A stretch of 11,673 nt of DNA from Ochromonadaceae sp. CCMP2298 (lineage: Eukaryota; Sar; Synurophyceae; Ochromonadales; Ochromonadaceae). Of the stretch, positions 1 through 10,700 are shown one piece after another; within the stretch, counting starts at the first letter, position 1, and every line of letters starts with the position of its first letter. The stretch lies in NCBI GenBank assembly GCA_026770595.1, contig MU634520.1:1-11673 (forward strand). The letters are read 5' to 3'. The notes beneath the pieces are model-generated. The model was not told where the DNA came from. It saw nothing but the letters and a program-made list of their open reading frames with translations, and did no database searches. The position numbers and the translations under genes were made by a program.

Positions 1-33
1 CGCAATTCCTTTGCGATCAACCCGATTTCGACG

Positions 34-1042
34 ATGGATTCTTCCGTTATTGACCTGCTTTCGAGGATGGACGGCTTGGCAAACTCCCTAGAAAATTTGC
101 ACCGGAACACTTATCTCTCCAGCCTCATCGTCGACGCGATGGTGAGGGAGTGCCAAGCAAATCCCCTCCTGCGACAGAATCCCCTGCACTGGGCTGTGAA
201 AGAGGGTCGGTCTCTGTGCTTTAAGATTCTCTGCGGGAGCAAGTACCCTGCAAGCATAGACGCAATTGGGCAATATGAAAATCCAAGCATTGCTGCTTGT
301 CGCTGTGGACAGCAATCGCCCCTCCTGTATCAAGGTCCTCATTGACGACGGTGCCGATCCCGACGAGGCTACGAACGTCATGACCCCGCTGACCATCGCT
401 GCGAGCAGGGGCTACCTCGCGTGCATGCAGACGCTGTGCCTGCGCCTGCTGCTCTCCAGTGGGGACACGGACTCTCCAGATCTGCGGGTGGACTGCCTGG
501 AGGCTGCCAGAAGAGGGCGCCACCCCCAGTGCGTGCAGCTGCTCGTCGCCTGCACACGTTTCGGGCCCAGAGCCGCATCGATGCCTATCATGTCTACCAT
601 GCATCCACTGCCTCCCATGCAATCTAAGCCTACAATGCTGCAAAAGCCTCCCACACAATCTATGTCTCCAATGCTGCCGATGCCTCCCAGGCCCCCTGCG
701 GCGCACTGTACGCAGGGCGCCGTGTGGGGGGAGAGATCGGGGCAGGACCCGGTGCGAGAGCTGGGAGACACCAGCCTACTGCCCAGACACGCCCCTCTCA
801 GCACGCCCGGCCCAGTCTTCGCCCACTCCTGCGCGGGCTGCATCCACCAGGTAGGTGGTATGCAGCCGCGGGAGTGGGCAGTCCTGCATCAGCTGCTCCC
901 CTGCGGACACGTCTACACCTGCCCCCACTCGCGTCTGCTACCCTCTGCCTGTCCCCTGTGCCTGCCTCGCTGCCTGCTGGCCCCTGCTCCCACGAACCTG
1001 GCCCTCACTGGCTGGCTCTCCTCCAAACGCTTCCACGGATAG
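34..1042 (+). CDS. Ankyrin-repeat protein with C-terminal RING-like cluster (frame broken)
   Basis: Likely a protein-binding, possibly ubiquitin-ligase-like protein; no named family is recognised. The first part is read in frame 1 from ATG 34, but that frame is open to the window edge, so the true start may lie outside. It holds an ankyrin-type segment (NPLHWAVKEG, from 178). The second part is in frame 2 and continues with two ankyrin repeats, ALLLVAVDSN..LIDDGADPD and TPLTIAASRG, spaced 33 residues apart. Frame 2 has a TAG at 257-259, so one polypeptide needs a frame change between 260 and about 285; the AAAA run at 278-281 is the best site. Next come a Pro/Met-rich linker with a 12-residue repeat and a RING-like cluster: CAGC (830-841), PCGH (899-910), C at 920 and CPLC (950-961). 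One RING ligand is unclear, because CxH follows C920 rather than CxxC. Stop is TAG 1040-1042. The break may be a sequencing indel, a missed small intron or true decay. Confidence 0.6.
611..690 (+). repeat. 36-bp tandem repeat coding a Pro/Met-rich linker
   Basis: Two diverged 36-base units lie head to tail at 611-646 and 647-682, each opening with CCTCCCA, and a third unit starts at 683 with CCTCCCAG. In frame they encode 12-residue units, PPMQSKPTMLQK and PPTQSMSPMLPM. The repeat length is a multiple of three, so copy changes keep the frame. It links the ankyrin part to the RING-like part and is probably disordered. That this stretch is kept in frame supports frame 2 as real coding sequence. 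Confidence 0.75.
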
Positions 1043-1056
1043 AGGGCAGAAACAAG

Positions 1057-1123
1057 AGGCAGGACACAGAGGCAGAGCAAAGAGAGTGAGGAGGCAGAGG
1101 GGAGAGGCAGAAAACACAGGCAG
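1057..1123 (+). repeat. Purine-rich tract with repeated AGGCAG
   Basis: AGGCAG occurs five times between 1057 and 1123 in an almost uninterrupted G+A-rich context that extends to about 1150. Spacing is irregular, so this is a degenerate simple repeat rather than a clean minisatellite. It begins just after the ankyrin gene's stop codon and would lie in its 3' UTR. No function can be assigned. Confidence 0.6.
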
Positions 1124-1594
1124 GGAAAAGAGGCCGATAGAACAAAGAAATAATGCAATACCCCTACCCCAGTATAGCCCTTAAGAGTCGAGATTACTGA
1201 GATGCACTGCGCCTTATTTAGTCTTATCGAGTTGTGCAGCTGCTAGCTGTTCTGGAAAGAATGTGAGACGTAGAGAACGTTATTTGACCATTTTCCGAGA
1301 AAAAATGTCGTGGCTGGGAATAGAATTCTGGATGGGTATCTTTGAGGGGCGCTTTTCTGAAAACATTGGATAGAATTCCTCGCATTCGAAAAAAAAGGAG
1401 CTCTCAATTGGCCACGCGGCACTCGCTCAGGATATGCCTCTAGATCTGACAGTAAATCCCACCAACCACACTGTTTAAGCCCTGCTGTATCTGTATCCAG
1501 CGATCCTTTTGCGAGCAGGGAATTTGGTCTTTGTTCGACAGAACAGAGGGTATCCGGGAAGAATCCAGGAATGATGTTTCATATATGGTAATAT

Positions 1595-1600
1595 TTTATT
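1595..1600 (-). terminator. Candidate poly(A) signal AATAAA
   Basis: The minus strand reads AATAAA here (TTTATT on the plus strand), about 100 bases beyond the stop codon of the giant gene, inside an AT-rich stretch (1581-1620) that contrasts with the GC-rich coding DNA. Position and sequence fit a canonical eukaryotic polyadenylation hexamer. The cleavage site cannot be located by eye. Confidence 0.6.
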
Positions 1601-1700
1601 AACATATATACATTATATAAACTACTCAATCGTTAGCTGGTTCTTTGCGCACTTAAGGAGACCACATACCCATATCTCTCCCCCGCGCCGCACCTTCCGC

Positions 1701-4700
1701 TCATCCCTGCTCCTCTTCCGCGGCGAGACTGGCCGCAGCGAGGGCGCGGTCAAGCGCGGCAGTGGTCTTGGTCGACCTGAGGCGGCTGCTGGAGGCGTCA
1801 GGCTTGCCCAGGCTCCCTGCAGAGGCGGCCCGCTGCGTCTGCTGCGCCTGCGGCTGGTTCGTATGCGGGGACTGCTGCTGCTGCTGCTGGTCCCAGTTCT
1901 CGTCCCCGCCCTGCGCGAAAACGTCAGCGTCCATCCAGGCAGAGGGAACAGCGACACCAAGCCCTACCCTGGGTGCGGGGGCCGGGGCCGGCAAGGTCAT
2001 CGGATAGGACTGGAACTCCCCATCCGCAGAGGTGTGCGGGCGCTGCGCGAATTCCCGATCAAGATCCAATTTTATGTCCACACCCACACTTATGTCGAAA
2101 TCGACATCCACATCCTCACTCTCCGCTGCCCCACCCGTGCCCCAGACCCCCCCGCTCATTCCCCCGATGCCCAATCCCCTACCCGGAGAGAAGGCCACTC
2201 CTGCACTGTGCACGCTCCTCGCCCCGATCCCCCTATTCTCGCGGTCCCGCGCGCGCTCGTTGGCCATCCGCTTGAGCCCCTGCACCCCGGTCCCCGACCC
2301 CGCACCCATACCCTTACCCACACCCCCATCTGAACCAACACCCACGCCCATCGCGCTGCCGGATCTCAGCATGGCAGCACTGCCTGGGCGCTGTCTGTCA
2401 GAGAGGGAACCCAGACGCCCCCCAGCGACTCCGGTGCTGGGTCTAGGTCTGGGAACCCTCCCCAATCCCTGTTCTTGCCCCGTTCCATGGTCTCCCGCGT
2501 TTGCGTGCGCAGACTTGGTGTTGAACCCACCAAATGTGCCGGCCGCTCCTAACCCACGTTTACTGGACTCGTACCCCGCCTGCGCCTGCAGAACCATATT
2601 CTGCGCGCGGGAGTTGGTGGAGGGCAGCGGGAGTCGCTCGAATGCCCTTCTTAGTTCGATCTCCGTAACATCTGGATCCACCAGCAGCCTGTGCCCGCAG
2701 GAGACGCAGCTGGTGCCGTGCAGGTCCTGGCGCTTGAAGCAGTTGCGGCAGACGACGTAGTTGAACGGCGCCAATTGCAGTAACAAAGCCTTGGCGAGCG
2801 CGCCCACGCCCTCTGCCTTCATAGCAGCCAGCACCTGCTGCAGCTGCGGGGCGGGGCCGGCCCGGCTAGCCCACAGCCCCATCGTGGAGGGCGATGGGAG
2901 TGGGGAGGGCGCGCCAGGGAGAGCGAGAGACAATGGGAATTGAGACGTTGGGGAGCTGGGGCCGGGGCCGGGGTTGAGAGTTTCGCCGAGCGTGGCGGTG
3001 GCGGCGGCCAGGGCGTGGTCAGCAGCCACCCCGCCGTGCGTGAGTCGTCCTTCTGCCAGGTCCAGCACACTGGGCAGGCCGACGTTCAGCAGTCTGCGGG
3101 CGTTGCGCTCGTCCCCCACGCTCGCTGTGTGCAATACCGACAGAGCGGCTTCGAACACCTGCTCCGCCTGCTTGGCGTACTGGCCCCGGAAGCCCTGCCG
3201 CAGCACGCTGTTCAGCACCGCCACCCCGTCCCGATACCCGAATTGAGCCTTGGCCGCAGCCTGTCCGTGCAGCAAGTTGCGCAGAGTCCACAACGCGGGC
3301 ACGAGGGACTCCGGGGGCTCTAGGGGGTTGGCGGCGATCCCCAGCAGCACGTCCACGCCCCCCACCTCCAGCGCCCTGGCCTGGTTCCTTGGGTCCATCC
3401 ACAGCTCCTCACCGAGGGTCTCTGCAGCCACTGCGCGCACGAGGGGGTCAGCGTGTGAGGCCAGTATAACTGCTCGCTCGAGGCCTAGGTCCTGGCGAGA
3501 GCGGGCCATAAGCTCTGCAGGTGTTATGTCCTGCAGGTAGTCGATGATGGACACGGACAGTTCGCGCACATGCGCGTCCACGTCGATATGCAGTGCGACA
3601 ATTGCGTCGATGCCGCCGTTCTCGTAGATAATACGGCGGTTTGAGTGGTGCAGGCAGAGGTTGCACAGTATCTCGAGGGAGTAGCGCATGCAGTCGCGGG
3701 AGTAGAGGGGGTCTCCAAGGTACTCGATGAACATGGGAATATATCCCCCCGTCTCGCCCAGCCACAGTGCGATCGCATCTACGTAGGAGAGGGACAGCAG
3801 TGCGCGCAGGGCCCCTTCCACCATAGGCACGTCTGGCCTGCTGTCAACTATCTGCAGCACGGTCTCCAGCGCGCCCTCGCTCTCCAGGAAGCGCACCCTA
3901 TTGGCGCTGTTGTAGTAGAGCGTGTTGGCGATCAGCGTCATGCTCTGCACACGCACGGGCTGCCAGGGGGAGGTTAGGTGGGCCAGGATCTCCCGCATAA
4001 ACCGGCCTGCCCGCTCCTGGTTCGGGGGATGCCACATGAGGTTGCACATCGCCCAGAGGGTGTTAGCTTGTATGGTTGTGTCTACGTCCTCGAGCACTAG
4101 GAACAGCGCCTCGACCCCGCCCTTGCTGCCGATCTCCTGTCTGCAGGACTCCTCCTGCGCGATATTGCCCAGCACTAGTGGCACGTGTCTTCGTAGCTGC
4201 TTGTTCGAAGAGGCACACATGATGACTAGTGCATCTATAACGCGCCCCTGGAAGTGGCCCACAGTAGTGTCGATCGAGAATCTAGATACGTTGGCGAGCA
4301 TCTCCGCAGCGTTGGTCTGCACCTCATCGTTCTGGTCGAGGTCTAGCAGATTCTCACTGTACGAGTGCGTGATGACCCGCACCAGCACCTCCACACCCCC
4401 GTACTCAAGCACGCGCGTGCAGTTATGGTCACTGTAGCAGGTGAGGTTGGAGAGCGCAGAGGTGCAGGCCTCTAGCACATCCACCACCGTGCCTCGGCAC
4501 AGATCCACCAGCACCTCTATAGCTCCTGACTTCCCGAACACCATTTGCGAGTTCTCGTCTTTGTGGCAGAGGTTGGCAATCGTGACAGCCGCGTGAGTCT
4601 GCACCTCCGGGTCTCCCCCCCTGCACATGTCGATTATCATATTGACGCAGAGGTCGTTCTGGGTCATCTCTAGGTGGTTTGAGGGCTCGTACGATGCAAT

Positions 4701-7700
4701 CGAGATGGCCAGCGCCGCGTTGCGGGATATCTCCCAGTCCACCTTGCCGTCTTTTAATGCCATCTGCAGCAATGAGGGGATCACCCCGTCCCGGATATTC
4801 AGCTGCTTCTGGTTGGCGACGTTGGGGCCCTCACGTCTGCGGGCTGCACGCAGCGACCACTGCCTGCGCTGCTTGATGATGGTACGCAGGCTCATATTGC
4901 CCATCGGCACGAAGTCCTCAACCTCCCCAGTCAGCGTGATGATGGCATCCAGCTGCCCCGACTGGTCGAAGCGCTTCATGCCGCTCTCATACTCCTCATG
5001 CTCCTTCGCGATCACCTTGGCTTTGAACATTTTCCAATACATCACACTGTCCCACAGCAATATGCGCGTCTCCACGAACCCGTCCCATCCCATCCCACCC
5101 AGCGCCCTGGCCGCCAACTTGCGAATAGAGGGCCGGGGAGACTTGCACAGCGCCCCCAGCACCAGTGCAGCTCCGTTGGACGCGAGCTGGTTGTTTAGGT
5201 TGGTCCTAGCGCCTGCCAGGTTCGCCATGCGTGCTGCGAAGAACTCGAACAGCGCGTCGACGTCCGTTGACAGACGAGTGAAGGCGAACGCTTGCTCCCA
5301 TATCTGCCTCCGCAGGTCAGTTTTCTGCGCCAGCTGCTCTGTCTCGTAGGCGCGGCTCTCGCGGGTCAGTTTTGCGATCACCTCTATGAGAAACTTGACG
5401 TTTCCTCGCTGCGACTGAATGATGAAGAGCAGGTTGGAGGTGTGCTTGCGCTCGATGCGCAGCTGGTGCTTGGTCTTGTCTGCGGTCAGCTTGGATGCGA
5501 TGACGATGCGCTCCTTCTCCTCCACCACAATCTCCATCTTCCCAGACAACTGCTGCACTGCGCTCTGCAGCGTGTGTATGAAGGCCCAAAGCACCTTCAG
5601 CTTGTCGGCGTTCACCATCTCCTGCCCCAGCAGCTCTTCACGCACCTTCTGGCACTCCCTAGAGAGGTTGATAATGGAGGCGTCCAATTCGATAATCCTA
5701 GATCTGCTCTGCTCCCGGTGCTCGTGCAGGTGCTGCCGCATCACGTCGATAACGTCAATAGAGCAGACAGTGATAGTCTTGGTCTCCGTCTCGTGCGTCG
5801 CCTCGGCCACCGCGTTGCCCTTCCTCAGCGCGCTCAGCTGCATCTCCAGATCTAGCCTATCAAGGTCAGTCTTGCGCTGCAACTCCTGCACCCGTGTGCG
5901 CTCAGCACGCGTCCACTGCACCGCATCTGCGAGCAACTCGCGGGCCCTCTCGAAGTCCGCCTGGTTCGTCCAGCTGTCTCGCACTGGCAGGAAGTCTGCA
6001 CCGTACTTGACCGCCATAACGTCCAGCAGCAGGGTCTGGCTCTCAGCCATGCTCTGCCCTAGCCCCTCGGTAAGGTTAATTTTCGCCATAGACAGGTCGA
6101 TAAGACGCTGCACCTTGGTCACCGCCCCAGAGCGCCACACCTTATCTGGCTTGTACCTCTCCCCCAGATCGTCCACAGTCTCAGCCCCCACATCGTCCTC
6201 CTCCGCCTCCAGCATGCACTGCTTCTCCAGGTCTCCGAATAGGTTCACCACCTCGTACCTGAACCTCTCCAAGATGCGGTCGTAGCAGTCACGCTGAACG
6301 AGGATCTCTCTCGACAACTTTAGACGGCTGAGCTCGTTTACAGACAGGCGAAGCTCCTCCTGGAACCTGGTGCGCAGCCTCAGGCCTTCCGTCTGCAGCA
6401 GCTGCTTGCACTCGAAAATCTCGTACCGCAGCGCCTTGAGAGCGGTCTCACCCTGCCTACACAGCACCGCATACTCCAGATCCGTCTTGGCCGTGGCTGG
6501 CAGAGAAAGCGCATGTCTGCGCGCACGGACCGCCTTCAGCAGTCGTTTCTTGATATTCTCCAGGTAGGCTTTCTGCCTGTCTCCCTCGAGCTGGTGCTTG
6601 AATCGTGCTAGCCTGCAGCGCTGCTTGGAGCGGTCGTTGATCTCTTGCAGATCCGCCACCCCCTGCAGAGTGCGCTCTTGCTGGTCGCACTCGGTCTGCG
6701 CGCGGGTGACGATCTGCATGTACGCATCGTACTTGAGGTTCGTCTGTGGGTACAGGTATAGGTATGGGTAGGATTTGTTGGGTTAAAGGTATAGGCATGA
6801 TGCAGAGGTATGGAGCAGGCAGTATGAGGAGCAAGGAACAAGGTAGGGGAGAAGGTGCAGGGTTCAGGATACAAGGTATAAGATACAAGGTGTAAGATAC
6901 AAAGACTAAGAAGGACAAGGAACAGGGTACAGGGGCTCACCTTGCGACACTCCTTCTTGCGCTTATCTAAATCCAGCATGCGCCTCTTCTCCGCCTCTGC
7001 GAACCGCCCAACCTCGTGCTCGTATGCCTCCAGCAGCCTCACCCGGAACTCCTCCTCCTGCTTGCGCTTCACATCCATCTTCGTGTTGCGAGCCTGCACC
7101 GCCTTCCCGAGCTTGATCATCTGCGCCTGCGAGGGGAAGAAGGCATCGGGGATGGGCCAGGCATCCACAGCGTCCAGCTCTCCCCCCTCTACCTGATCCA
7201 GCAGCATTCTGAGGTCGTCACTTTTTAATGCTTTCTTCTTCTTGCCCCTAGAGTCCAGGCCCCCAGTCACTGGCAGCTTGGGCACATGAGGCACCTCCTT
7301 AAAAACCTCAAAGACGGGTTCCTTGGGCGGGGGCGGCACCAGACGTGCCTCGGCTACTCCCCTCTGCGACTTGAGCACCTCTCTCTTCAACTCCTCCGAC
7401 TTGTCGCCCGCCTTCTTAAGACGCATCCGCAGCTCCACGCCGCTGGTTCTTGTCGCATTCTTCTTCTTGTGCAGCATATCCTCCAGGCCTGCGTACAGAC
7501 CCTGCGCCTGCTCCAATAGGCCGTCCACCTCCCAGCGATGGCGGTCGGCCTTCTTGCCCAGGAAGGCAGAGCTGTTCTGGAAGTTGGGTAGGTTCTGCAC
7601 GATTCGGGGCCCCACCGCAAAACCCGCCCTGTGCACCTGCTCGATGCCCACATCCCCCACCAGCATCTGCACGAAGTCCACCCCGTCCCCGCGCATATCG

Positions 7701-10700
7701 CTCACCAGCGCGCTGAGACTGGCGGCCTCGGGGATGATCGAGCCCGCCTGTGCCTCGTGCGATATGACGCTGGGCTGTTCAAGGTCGTGCAGGCCCGTCT
7801 CGATTTTCCTACGCTTGGAGATGCGGCGGTCCACCTCCAGCAATTGAAGGTTGAGCGGGTCAGCCGCAAAGGAAGAGGCAAACTCGTCCACCACTGCGCA
7901 TAGACGCATCTTCACTGTGCCCATGACGGCCTTCTCGCGGTTTATGATGGGCACGATGTAGTCCACGGCGCGGCCTACGCTGGCTCCGATGACTGAGTCG
8001 ATGTGAATGTGCCCTGTTCGTGTGTGAGCGGGTACATAGGTGCATAGGTATATATATGTAGGTATATAGGTGAGCAGTGGGCAGCAAAGCAGAGAGCAGG
8101 AATACCAGCACTGGAGCGACCACGAAACAGCCAAGAAACTGCAAAGTAAACAAAGCAACAGTAACAGCAGCAGAGCACAAGCACGTAAGAGCACCTCTGC
8201 CCACAAAGGCCTCCCCCTGTGTGTCTGGTTTTTCGTCCAGCACCTCCACTATGCACTCATCCAGCTGCAGGTCGTTCGCTGGCACCCTGCCGAAGTCCTT
8301 CAAATTGTCCCAGCGCAGCCCAGTGGGCAGAGGGTTCTTCCCCTCAGTGCGCACAATGCAGGGTCCGATGTGCACCTGCACGTAGAGCAAGTTGGACATG
8401 ACAGAGTTGAAGGGCGGGTCTGTCTGGAATGAGGCGCTCAGCAGGGTCAGGGCGAGGACGGGAATGGCGTGGGGGTGTGTGCGGTCCTGCTGTAGGGGGT
8501 GCAGGGCCGTAAGCGATGCGGTGTTGAGGCCAGTCCCGTTGGCGCCCGGTGCGGAGGCCGGGTCTGCTGGGGGGAAAATGGAGGCGTTTTTGAAGGCCTC
8601 GTGTCGATGTGCGTATGCCTCGCTGACTGCCTCCTGCTGCACCTGCGCGCGCACCACGTCGCACATGAGCTGCCTTGTCTTCCAGTGCTCATACTTCTGC
8701 GCTGACAGCTGCGCCACCTAAGGGGGATAAACAGATAAATACACGTGTGGTAGAAAGGGGTAAATACACGTATGGTATATAGAGAGGGGGATACACACGT
8801 TGAAAGAGATGGATAAATGCAAATGTATAAAGAGGGGGAACTCACCTGCGAAGTGCCATAAGTGTAGCTGTGTCCCTCGCTGCGCGTCACCATCTCCCCC
8901 CTTTCTGTCTGCATCACGACCAGTTCGGGGTCTAGGGGGCCTAGGGGCATCAGGCCCACAGATGCGTCGTATTCTTGTCGCGTAGCCACCCTCGACTCCT
9001 CCAGGCGCTCGGGAGAGCATGCCACGAAGAACGACGCGGAGAGCCAGTCGTCGTCCCTACCTAGGTGCTCGGCGCGGCTCTCGTCCAGGCGCAGGGAGTA
9101 GTCTAGAGTGGAGTCATGCGGGCTGGAGGCGGAGTCAAGGTTTGTGAATCCGCAGAAGAGGGCGAAGTTGACTAGCTGCGTGGAGAGAGCCACCAAATTG
9201 GGGGGGTAGTCCTGCTCCCCCGGATCCAGCAGTGGGTCAGAGAAGAGCAATGCTCCGTAGTCAGTCTTGGTCTCTCCCGTGAGGAAGTATGTATCATCCA
9301 CCTCGGACGAGGGCCCGCCGTCCAAAGAACCCTCGTCGTCACTCACCGGCTGTCCCTCCAGGTTGACCCCAGCGCCCTCCAGAAGCATAGTGCCTGCCCG
9401 CCCCTTGCTCTTGCGGCGCCGCTTTCTGTCAGGCGCGTCCCCACCCCTCTCTGCTCCTTCTCCTTCCTCTGCCCCTTCCACACCCTCGTCCTGCGCGAGG
9501 CGCTTCTCTGTCGCACTGCCGTCGACGCTCTGCTTGTCCGCCTCCTCCTCTGCGCCCCCCTCCTCCTCTTCCCCCATCTTCCCCTCCTCTACCGCCTCTA
9601 CCACCTCTCCCTTCCCACTGCCCGCCTCCCGTATAGACGTCCTCCTTTGCTTCCGCGCCTCCTGCTCCTCCTCGAACACCCTCTTCTGCTCCTCCTTTCG
9701 CAGCTTAATCTCCTCCTGCTGATCCACCATGAACTGCACCTGCTGCTCCCGTCGCTCCTTCTCCCTCTCCAACAGTGCTCGCTTCTCCTCTTCCACACGG
9801 GCCCTCTCCTGCTCCGCCAGTTTGTCCATCAGTATGAAGGAGAAATCCTTCAGACTGTCTCTGACGCGCTCCGTACGCTTCTCCAGCTTCTCCTCCATCA
9901 CCGCAAGCTCCTCCACCACCCCACGCAACTGCGGCAGCGTGATTGTCTCAAAGTCCACCTCTTCTAGCGTGCGACCGACGAAATAGTCCTTGTCGAAGGA
10001 GCGCACGTGGTTGTCTTTTAGGAACTTGCGGCGCTCTGTGCGGATCTCGTCCGGATCTCGCTCCTCCTTCCGCTTCGTCTGCTTGGCAAAGTCCGACATC
10101 ATCTCTACCGTTTCGATGTCGTACTGGTAGATGCTCAGATCCATAGGCTCCGCTGCGTCCTCTGCCTCCTTCACTGCCGTAGCCGCCGCCTCTACGACCT
10201 TCTCCTCTGAAGTCTTGTTCTTCTCGTTCTTGGCGATGCGCCTAAGGTCCTCTGGCGTGTTCGGGTGCTCCAGCTTCCACTTCAGGTCCCGCGTCTGCTG
10301 CACGTGCTTGAGCACCTTTTCCTTTATAAACGCCAACACAGTCTGGGCCGCCTCGCCCACCTGCAGTTCCCGATTCTTGCCCCGTGGTATCTCGGGGTAT
10401 GCTGTGGGCGACACGTAGGAGACATCACCGCTCTTCTTGTGCCTGTAGAAGACCTCCCCCTTGTGGTCCGTCTGCAAGGACCAGTCGGCAAGACCGCCCC
10501 CCTCGCCCCCCTCGTTGTTCACGACATTCCCCATATCGTCCCTGCCTGGCGGGGGCTTGTAAGTCAGTATGGCGGGCTTCTCGAAGTCGGTCTGTCCCGT
10601 CTGCGTGTGCTCGTAGAAGGCGCGGCCGTAGTCGTCATACTTGAGCTCCCACATCTTCGACTCAGCTACGTTGGCGCGGATCTCCAAAGCCAACGCGCGG

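Larger units (their letters stand above)
1043..1700. other. Intergenic region between convergent genes
   Basis: This gap holds the 3' ends of both genes. The left part (1043-1160) is strongly purine-rich on the plus strand and is probably the 3' UTR of the ankyrin gene. The middle (1190-1560) shows no convincing ORF, RNA gene or domain; TAGAATTC occurs twice, near 1321 and 1370, and an eight-A run sits near 1388. The right part (1575-1625) is very AT-rich, with the poly(A) signal of the minus-strand gene. No AATAAA was seen on the plus strand for the ankyrin gene. Confidence 0.6.
7883..8471 (-). other. C2-like domain split by intron 2
   Basis: Residues about 931-1066. The strand pattern follows a C2 fold: HAIPVLALTLLSAS, LLYVQVHIGPCIVRTEGKN, LRWDNLKDF, ECIVEVLDE, GEAFVGRGHIHIDSV, and GTVKMRLCAV as the closing strand. 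This matches the family layout of DPYVxV..G..xxT...NPxWNExF..LxxxVxDxD..xDxxxGxxxixL. Calcium-ligand positions are poorly kept: the DPY-like motif is NLLYV, and only D1009 and D1013 remain in the second loop. A calcium-independent C2 is therefore likelier. The domain only reads through if exons 2 and 3 are joined as given here. Confidence 0.7.

Noticed and set aside
206-287. Possible 82-base intron that would join the two ankyrin frames
   Set aside because: It restores the frame but removes good ankyrin helix sequence, and the donor GTCGGT is poor. A one-base indel fits better.
851-865. Perfect splice-donor match CAG/GTAGGT inside the RING-like region, with a nearby AG giving a 15-base in-frame segment
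   Set aside because: Fifteen bases is too short for an ordinary spliceosomal intron, the frame is open without splicing, and cysteine ligands lie on both sides. A longer intron from this donor would remove the PCGH part.
1581-1620. AT-rich block as a possible origin or promoter
   Set aside because: Its place downstream of the minus-strand stop and the AATAAA inside it fit a 3' end better; no start or iteron-like repeats were seen.
2032-2760. 242-codon plus-strand open frame
   Set aside because: Pro/Ser/Thr-rich shadow of the Gly-X and low-complexity tail; the zinc ribbon and tail are coherent on the minus strand.
5419-6285. 288-codon plus-strand open frame
   Set aside because: Ser-rich antisense shadow of the central coiled-coil region; no domain pattern.
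8000-8206. Leu-rich hydrophobic stretches in open frames through intron 2, resembling a membrane segment
   Set aside because: They come from intron sequence read through; the spliced product has no such segment.
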